A stretch of DNA of 64,000 bases. It comes from Metridium senile. Taxonomy: Eukaryota > Cnidaria > Anthozoa > Actiniaria > Metridiidae. Of the stretch, positions 57,301-64,000 are shown one piece after another. The first letter of the stretch is position 1; each line of letters opens with the position of its first letter. The notes beneath the pieces were generated by a model. That model had not been told where the DNA came from and did no database searches. It was given only the letters and a program-made list of their open reading frames with translations. The stretch spans positions 1,670,001 through 1,734,000 of the forward strand of contig OX459110.1 in NCBI GenBank assembly GCA_949775045.1. The letters run 5' to 3'. The position numbers were made by a program, and so were the translations under genes.

Positions 57301-60300
57301 CACCACCATTATCATCATCACCACCACCATTATCATCATCACCACCACCACCATTATCATCATCATTACCACCACCACCATTTTCATAATCACCACCACC
57401 ACCATTATCATCATCACCATCACCATCATCACCACCACCACCATTATCATCATCACCACCACCACCATTATCATCATCACCACCACCACCATTATCATCA
57501 TCACCACCACCACCATTATCATCATCATCACCACCACCATTATCATCATCACCACCATTATCATCATCACCACCACCACCATTATCATCATCACCACCAC
57601 CACCATTTTCATAATCACTACCACCACCATTATCATCATCACCACCACCACCATTATCATCATCACCACCACCACCATTATCATCATCATCACCACTACC
57701 ACCACCATTATCACCATCATCACCACCACCACCATCACTATTATTAAGTCTTGCTGTTCATATCCTCTACAGTTCCAATATGGATAATAGCAGTGGTCGG
57801 TGCCCTAGCCGCCCTCGCCGTCATATTCTGCATCTATTGCTGCTGTTGTCGTAAATGTGGCAAAAAGGACAAGAAAGACAAAGACAAGAAGAACAAGGAG
57901 AGAGTTGATCTCCAGGCAGTTAAGATCGGCGCGAGCTACCAGGAGAAAGTACAACCGTCATTTGATGAACTGGATTACAACAGTGAAGACTATTACTCGG
58001 ATCATAGCTCTGGTGTTAAAATAGGTATGTGGGTATAATTTGGTGGTACGAGTTGCGTCAGCAAAGCATGCATGTGTGAATTGTTTGGCTGGGGAAAACA
58101 AAGTATCTTGTTATAGCCAAACAATCCATATATGCTTTGCTGTTGGTCAATGTTGTCATGATCATTACCACCATCAATAAGTGGACGTACAGTGACGTAT
58201 TTTGTTATGGTTTTGCCAACCAACCATTGTTATTAGAACAAAGAAAATTTAAAAAAATCTATTGTGAAAATGGTTGGCAAATTAGCATCACAATACCAAC
58301 ACTTGTAAACACTACGCTCACCTATAGGTGGACGTACAGTGACGTATTTTGTTATGGTTTTGCCAACCAACCATTGTTATTAGAACAATTAGAGAATTAA
58401 AAAATCTATTGTGTAAATGGTTGGCAAATAAGCATCACAATGCCAACACTTGCATGTAAACACTACGTTCGCCTATACCAGCAAACATCATCTATAATCA
58501 TCATTATGGTAACTGGCAACATCACGAGGGTCGTTTTGATCGTCATCGTTAATGTTATCATTGTAAATTATCGTCGCCATAATATAATCACTCACAATCA
58601 TCCATGACCACCACCATCATCATCATCATTACCACTATCATTATCATCACCACCACCATCATCACTACCATCAATCATGTCCAACACCACCGCTATTAAA
58701 ATTGTCACCACAAACATCATCATCCCCATCATTATTACCATCATTATCATCACCAATATCATCATCACTACCACCACCATCACCATCACGGTACAATAAC
58801 CGTCCTTCATGAATATAAGTGTCTGTAAAGCGCACTGAGACTACGTTTAGTGCGCTATATAAGCGCCTTCCATCATCACCATTGTATCTACAGGCCGAAT
58901 CAACTTTACTCTTGACTATAGTTTTAACGTCAACTCACTAACTGATCACCACTACCACCACCATCATTACCACTACCACCACCACCACCACCGCCACGTA
59001 CTATCATCATCATCACCATTCCCATACACTAACTGTCCTTCTATCTACAGGTCGAATCAACTTTACTCTCGATCGACTACAGTTTTAACGACAACTCGCT
59101 AACTGATCACCACCACAAACATTACCACTATCACCACCACCACCACTACCATCATTACCACCATCATCATTACCATACACTAACTGTCCTTCTATCTACA
59201 GGTCGAATGAACTTTACTCTCGATTACAGTTTTAACGACAACTCCCTAACAGTTGGTGTGATACGCGCCGAGGACATACCCGCCAAAGACTTCAGTGGAT
59301 CATCTGATCCTTACGTCAAAGTGTATTTACTTCCCGACAAAAAGAAGAAAATGGAAACGAAGGTTTGTCATTTCATACGTTATACCAGGGTCGTGACACA
59401 AGGGATGTTTTCTCGTGATTGATCCCGATTTTTTTCACACAAAAGTTTAATCCCTGATCCCAAAAGCACACCTTTTTTCATTCCTGATCCCACAAATGTC
59501 CCTGGTCTGATCTGGTCCCTGAATTTATTAATACGGTTTCTTTGATTCCTGGTTCGGACTATATGATCCCTGATCCCACATCCCTGGTCACGGCCCTGAT
59601 TATATACAGCTTTTTCAAAAAAGGTTGGCGTAGGCTTTGTTGTATGTCGAATACCAAGCCCGAAATGCACTGTGGATGATATGAATTCTAGCAGCAAAAG
59701 GTCATAACAATGAGGATTTTTCCAAACTTGTTCTGCAAGGTTTTCCAGCTTAATTGCCCTATTTCACTATGACGTCACATCAAAACATTCTATTGTCTTA
59801 ACGCTAAGGATCATGGACGCCAGTGGAGGACAGATTCATAACAACAATACGAGAATATACACAATCAAATTGCATTTACAAGACGGAGAGGAAAGAAATG
59901 ACATTAACAAAATGCCATAAATATGAAAGTATAAACATAGACACATAACATACATAAAAACTAGATAATATGAAGCTCAATTTTCAAAGAGAAGGAAGAT
60001 TTAGTTGAAATTGTCATTGTTTTCGGCGATTCTACCCCCACTGTAAACACATTGTGGCGTCATAATGAAATACGGCAATCTGTTCTAAACATGTGAGATG
60101 CGACGTTTGAACTAGGCCTTAGTTGCATGAATATAACCACAGACTGACCACGAATCTGAAAGCAATAATATCCAATAAATAATAAAATACGTTGGTCTAT
60201 TTTCTTAATCTTTGTGGCTGCAATCACCTAATACTCTAGACGTGGTTGTTACCACAGTGTACCAATCTACGTCAATTACAAAGCTAGCTTACAAAGATTT

Positions 60301-63300
60301 GTGGAAACCCTTTAAGGTGGATCCATACAGCATTTTTGTTTTTACTCCGACGAAGGGCTAAATCTTGAAGCGTCAGTAAAGTTAACTCAACATTTTTTAC
60401 GGTGTTACAAATTTCATTATATTACCTATCATTTATATCAAACACCGACGCAGCCTTTACTAGTTTACTCGCTAGTTTCTATTTATTGATTTCACTGCGA
60501 CGTGTTGCACTTCAACGGAATTAAAAATCCTGAAAATTTCATTCCAATTATTGTATCTATGAATTTCGAGAAAACCGACAGTGTTTCAACAAAATAGCAT
60601 GGAATTTTTGTTGCTATAGTAACACGCGTTGCTTGGAAACCACTAGCAAACAAAACTTTAATTGGTGGTATGTTACAGGATTACCAAAGTAATCGAAGAA
60701 CTAGCTTTTAAGCTACGAAATATTAATTTTAAAATAGGTATATATCCCATGTCTAAAAAAAAAACTGTAGCGATCCACCTTAACACATATTGCAGAAAGC
60801 CCAAATATTTTCAGCTTCACCACTCCTAACTTCTTTTTAATTACTTCCTTACATTTGTATTTCTCTTTTCCCTTCGCAGGTCCACAGAAGGACTTTAAAT
60901 CCGGTTTTCAACGAATCATTTGTATTCAAAAACCTGCCATACAGTGACATCACAAACAGAGTTCTACTTTTTGAGCTGTACGACTTTGATCGATTCTCTC
61001 GACACGACTTAATCGGTGAAGCACGACTACCCCTGATCGACGTAGACCTCGCATCGACTATCAATGAATGGAGGGTGTTAACACCACCCCATTCGTCTCG
61101 TTCTGGCGCCTCGGTGAGTACACTGTCTCGTTAATATTCCTAACCAAGTAATTTGAATATCATATCTAGCCAATTCATTGTAAGGCAGTTCAAAAGTATA
61201 AGCCTGTGGCTTCTTTTTGGATTGTCTTGCCATCGGGGATTTATAAAAAACGTGTGTAAATATATTTATATATATTTTATCTGTAACATTTTCTAAACAG
61301 TATGTTTATTGTTTAAACAGTATGTTTATTGTTTAAACAGTATGTTTATTTTGTAAACAGTGCTTATATCTTGTAAAAAAAAAAATGAAACATTGTAATC
61401 TCCCCCCGATGGTTTGTTCAAATAAAGATGACGATGATGATGAATACAGCATGTTGTAAGTACTTCCTAGTAGGGGGTCTTAGAACGTGTTTTCTTAATT
61501 CTGTTCGCATATTGCCATTTTTGTTGAGACAAAAAAACATGTGATAGTCGTTCTCAGTTAAGCGGCGTTTACACGAGCTAGCAATTTTTTTTCCTTGACA
61601 AGGAAAAATTGCTAGTGTAGATGGAGTAAAATGACCAATTTTTCCTTGACAAGGAAAAGCTAGCATGTTGGCTTTTCCTTGACAAGGAAAAATTGTCAAG
61701 GATGAAATTTGCTCGTGTAGACGGACAACAAGGAAAATGTGGCAAGGAATATTAATGAGATTAGTTCCCAGTCTTTTCGTACGATCAGTCAAAATAAACG
61801 CTATTTTGTTTTTTACTCGACAAGGGACTGAAACCAATATTATGTTAGTACTCCGCTGATTGCAAGCACAACCTAAACTTGTCAAGGAAAACTTGTTCAT
61901 CATCTACACGAGCAAGGAAACCTTGTCAATGTAAAATTGTCAAGGAAAACTTGCTGATCATCTACACGAGCAATGAAAATTGTCAAGGATACTTGTCAAG
62001 GAAAAATTGCTCGTGTAAACGCCGCTTTACACGCGCTTGGTCACTATAAAACTAGCCATCTAAACGTGATTTTGGTGGACGTCAATCAACTGTGTTTCCA
62101 AGGTAACATGTACCTAAAAAAATCCGTTGCTAGACAAATAGAGGATTCAATTCTATCAAAATAATATCCAATTTAAAAAAATTCTTCGTAAAACTATAAT
62201 TTATCAAATTTCGGCAGCGGACAATTTTGGCTGATTTTTCTTTTCAATGGCGCGCAGCTAGGGACTGTGAAGGGAACAATTTACTGATCGCGATGCAACG
62301 ATATATGTAATAAAACTGATAATGCTATTATACCCTCAGGGCTCCAAGAATGAATTGGGAGAGATTTGTTTCTCTTTGCGGTATGTCCCTACTGCTGGAA
62401 AACTACAGATTACAATAGTTGAATCAAAGGGCTTAAAAAGCATGGATCTGTCTGGATTCTCCGGTAAGAAATTGTTATTGTTGCATATGCGAAAGCTAGA
62501 ATGAATAAATGAATTAGCGGTCGAAGAAAGAGTACATGAATCGATGAACGAATGGAAGAGAAGATGAAAGGATGACGGATGAATGGATATATGAATGAAC
62601 AGATGAATGAAAAAATGAACGGATGGAAGAGAGGTTGAAAGGGCGAATGAATGAATGGATGCATGAATGAACAGATGGATATGAGGATGAAAGAATGAAC
62701 GGATGGAAGAGAAGATGAAAGGATGATGAATGAATGGATAAATTATAGCCTGCGTGGTGGCTCTGCATAGGGATTGGGAAAGAGGGAATGGCCGGGGAGG
62801 GAGGTGTCACGCAGGTTAGATAGATAATTGAATGCATGAAATGAGGGCCTCGTCCCAGGGCTTTCTATTCATTTGTATGGTATATTGAAAAGAAACAAAA
62901 GTGGGAAACACTCAACGCTATCGTTTTCCCAATTAATTTCCAATATCTTTTTCCCAATAATTTCCTAACACTATCAAGCTATCCAATACAGTAAAAAACC
63001 GCACATAAGAACCACTATTTTTCGAGGTTAGGCTAAAGTGGTTCTTATATAATTGGTATTTAGTGAGAAATTAGGCTAAGGTGGTTCTTAACTGGTTCTT
63101 ATTTACAAAGCAAAAACAATTTCCCTTATATAGTGTTTTTTATATTATATAAATTGTTACGTAGAAGCATCTGAATGTTGAATGTATTCTCATTGAGAAC
63201 TAACTGATAATACATTTGTAAAACATTTTTCTTGCATTGATTTTAAATTTGGTCATATTCAGACTCAACTTATATTTTTTCAGATGTCCAAATAAATCTT

Positions 63301-63845
63301 GAATTAAACCTTTCATATAAGAACCAGTCTAATTTTCTAGGCTAAAGTGGTTCTTTTTTAACAGGTGCTTAAAAAGCAAAATTTTAGCCTAGTGGTTCTT
63401 AATCCACTGGTTCTTATATGCGGGTTTTTACTGTATTTTTATTAGATTAGATTGTACTAACACCATCATTATCAAGCTATCCAATATTTTTATTAGATAA
63501 GATTCCCAAAAATTTACTAACACCATCATTACCTATCCAGATCCATACGTAAAGATCGCCCTCGTCCAAGAAGGGCGAAAAATCAAGAAGAAAAAGACGA
63601 CCGTCAAGAAACGAACTCTTGACCCATACTACAACGAAACATTCACGTTCCAAGTTCCCTTCGAGAAAATCGAACAGAGTTCATTGATTATATCCGTGTT
63701 AGACTACGACCGGGTTGGTAAGAGCGAGGTAATTGGCAAATGCGTGGTAGGCGAGTTGTCAAGCGGTGCAGACTTGAGACATTGGGCTGACATGCTGGCA
63801 GCCCCAAGACGCGCTATTACACAGTGGCATACCCTACATAATTAA
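54378..63845 (+). CDS. Synaptotagmin C: Syt1-like Ca2+ sensor, complete model of six coding exons
   Basis: Exons 54378-54417 (proposed start), 57773-58024, 59202-59362, 60880-61113, 62340-62463 and 63541-63845 (stop TAA) give 371 residues with all phases matching. Exon 1 ([13 protein letters not shown]) has a GTTAGT donor in phase 1, completing a Val codon with exon 2, and resembles the segment just before the membrane helix of Syt1. Then come a membrane helix ([20 protein letters not shown]), a Cys cluster (YCCCCRKC, likely palmitoylated), a Lys/Asp-rich linker, C2A and C2B. C2A keeps all five Ca2+ ligands ([24 protein letters not shown]). C2B keeps four (MDLSGFSDPYVKI, LDYDR) with the fifth Asp as Glu (VGKSE). 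The lysine strand (GRKIKKKKT) and QWHTL end are intact. Expected role: vesicle Ca2+ sensor acting with SNAREs and acidic lipids. Family certain; exon 1 likely; an alternative first exon is possible. Confidence 0.93.
54418..55729. other. AT-rich part of synaptotagmin C intron 1
   Basis: No exon seen. At about 54885-54960 ACCGACAAAGGGGAAAAG, ATAGAATAAATAAA and (GATTTT)n look like a retroposon 3' tail. Confidence 0.45.
55730..56210. repeat. About 180-bp tandem repeat, three diverged units
   Basis: TTTTTTCGTATTAATTTTTC, TCGCATTGATATAATTG, TTTTATTTTATTTTTTTTGC and AAATGTTTTCCTGATCATAT-type blocks recur at about 55740, 55920 and 56080. Confidence 0.7.
56211..57004. other. No gene seen
   Basis: AT-rich intron sequence of synaptotagmin C; no repeat that I can define. 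Confidence 0.45.
57005..57745 (+). repeat. (ATC/ACC)n microsatellite before synaptotagmin C membrane exon, containing a partial exon copy
   Basis: CACCACCACCATTATCATCA units of 24 and 27 bp repeat over about 600 bp. At 57050-57143 lies a copy of the acceptor and first coding bases of the membrane exon (ACTATTATTAAGTCTTGCTG, CTATAG, TTCCAATATGGATAATAGCA). Confidence 0.95.
58178..58475. repeat. Two tandem copies of the 5235 repeat family
   Basis: GTGGACGTACAGTGACGTAT, TTTGTTATGGTTTTGCCAAC and CACAATACCAACACTTG at 58180-58320 and 58325-58475. Confidence 0.85.
58590..58800. repeat. (ATC/ACC)n microsatellite
   Basis: ATCATCATCATTACCACTATC-type repeat in synaptotagmin C intron 2. Confidence 0.85.
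58822..58873 (+). mobile_element. Retroposon tail fragment
   Basis: TGTCTGTAAAGCGCACTGAG, ACTACGTTTAGTGCGCTATA and TAAGCGCC match the unit of the array at 45240-45940. Confidence 0.7.
58884..59110 (+). repeat. Two partial copies of the synaptotagmin C C2A exon 5' edge
   Basis: TATCTACAGGCCGAATCAAC, TTTACTCTTGACTATAG and TTTTAACGTCAACTCACTAA at 58884-58945, and CTATCTACAGGTCGAATCAA at 59041 onward, copy the acceptor and first 50 coding bases of the exon at 59202. Both run into CTAACTGATCACC and then CAC/ATC repeat. Confidence 0.9.
59386..59600. mobile_element. MITE with CAGGGTCGTGACA / GTCACGGCCCTG termini
   Basis: CAGGGTCGTGACACAAGGGA and CATCCCTGGTCACGGCCCTG are inverted. The inside holds repeated ATCCCTGATCCC words. 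It begins 24 bp after the C2A exon donor. Confidence 0.8.
59750..60085. mobile_element. MITE with GCCCTATTTCA.TATGACGTCAC termini
   Basis: AATTGCCCTATTTCACTATG, ACGTCACATCAAAACATTC at the left; GTGGCGTCATAATGAAATAC at the right. The interior matches 32371-32692 in reverse orientation along its full length (for example GCATTTACAAGACGG, AAGGATCATGG). Confidence 0.85.
60345..60482 (+). repeat. Composite element, single copy
   Basis: TTTACTCCGACGAAGGGCTA, AATCTTGAAGCGTCAGTAAA, TTTTTTACGGTGTTACAAAT and CACCGACGCAGCCTTTACTA, as at 19680. Confidence 0.85.
61240..61445 (+). repeat. Retroposon-tail-like sequence with short tandem repeats
   Basis: GTTTATTGTTTAAACAGTAT repeats three times at 61303-61350; further on TCCCCCCGATGGTTTGTTCA then AATAAAGATGACGATGATGA resembles a 3' end followed by a microsatellite. 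Confidence 0.5.
61560..62035. mobile_element. Element with AGCGGCGTTTACACGAGC termini
   Basis: AGCGGCGTTTACACGAGC and GCTCGTGTAAACGCCGCT are perfect inverted ends. The interior is packed with TTTTCCTTGACAAGGAAAA palindromes and ATCTACACGAGCAA words. Shares vocabulary with 17116-17290. Confidence 0.9.
62505..62745. repeat. (GAATGAAC/GGAT)n microsatellite
   Basis: GATGAATGAACGGATGGAAG-type units, with GAACGGATGGAAGAG duplicated at about 62618 and 62697. Confidence 0.85.
62989..63433. mobile_element. pogo/Tigger-like MITE with TA target duplication
   Basis: CAGTAAAAAACCGCACATAA and TTATATGCGGGTTTTTACTG are terminal inverted repeats flanked by TA on both sides, the signature of Tc1/mariner superfamily elements; CAGT ends with a GC-containing run recall pogo/Tigger. 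Inside, AGGCTAAAGTGGTTCTTAT recurs several times. An empty-site-like copy of the flank lies at about 63467-63510. Confidence 0.85.
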
Positions 63846-64000
63846 TCAGATACTACAACACACCTTTCCATAACTCCAGGGTCGTGACGAGGTAGCTTCC
63901 TCCGAAGGCATCTCTTCTTTCTTTCATCTTTGGGCTTCCTGCACTTATAGTCCCTCGCTAGTTGCACCACAGGAAACCCAAATCCAAATTAGATCACAGA
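63846..64000. other. Synaptotagmin C 3' flank
   Basis: CCAGGGTCGTGACGAGG at 63882 resembles a MITE end of the 59386 type; CCACAGGAAACCCAAATCC near 63969 recalls the minisatellite inside 48258-48662. No further exon. Confidence 0.4.

Noticed and set aside
57002..57787. 261-codon Ile/Thr-rich frame that runs toward the synaptotagmin C membrane exon
   Set aside because: Microsatellite in a different frame from the membrane exon; the CTACAG acceptor and phase match with 54378-54417 explain the exon better.

Overview
This is a window from a eukaryotic, almost certainly animal, nuclear genome. Genes are split by GT-AG introns, the sequence is AT-rich, and gene bodies are flooded with short palindromic transposons, tRNA-derived SINEs, minisatellites and (ATC)n-type microsatellites. 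The gene families (animal-type cryptochrome, Cip/Kip CDK inhibitor, synaptotagmins) and the repeat style point to a metazoan. I favour a non-bilaterian such as an anthozoan cnidarian, but this is inference and the sequence does not prove it.

Layout. (1) 1-9505, plus strand: the 3' eight coding exons of a cryptochrome, ending in a clear stop; the first exon(s) lie upstream of the window. Its introns hold many foldback elements. (2) 9.5-13.5 kb: repeats and AT-rich sequence. (3) 14427-13522, minus strand: a complete two-exon, 169-residue CDK inhibitor with an N-terminal CDI domain and a C-terminal PIP-box-like peptide, behind a promoter with TATA, CCAAT and E2F-like motifs. (4) 14.5-29 kb: a long gene-free region of tandem arrays, palindromic elements and one dead LINE reverse-transcriptase fragment. 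(5) 29.5-63.9 kb, plus strand: three tandem synaptotagmin genes, here called A (29522-33781, 5' end not found), B (40536-43364) and C (54378-63845). Each encodes one membrane segment and two C2 domains. Only C keeps nearly all Ca2+-binding aspartates; A and B have lost most of them, so the cluster looks like one classic Ca2+ sensor with two divergent paralogues.

Most unusual features. The last codons of synaptotagmin B (the WHxL end of C2B) plus the start of its 3' flank have been amplified into an array of 69-bp units, open in one frame for 161 codons. Exon edges (acceptor or donor with adjoining coding bases) are partly duplicated next to ATC-rich microsatellites or T-rich tracts at four places in two unrelated genes. 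Each synaptotagmin membrane exon is directly preceded by a (ATC/ACC)n tract. A composite repeat with a GACGAAGG...GAAACGTC motif has seeded two different tandem arrays. Several transposon insertions can be reconstructed to the base because they sit inside tandem repeats.

All calls are from reading the sequence; family assignments rest on remembered family motifs and no database search was run. Exon boundaries were checked by hand for splice signals and phase.
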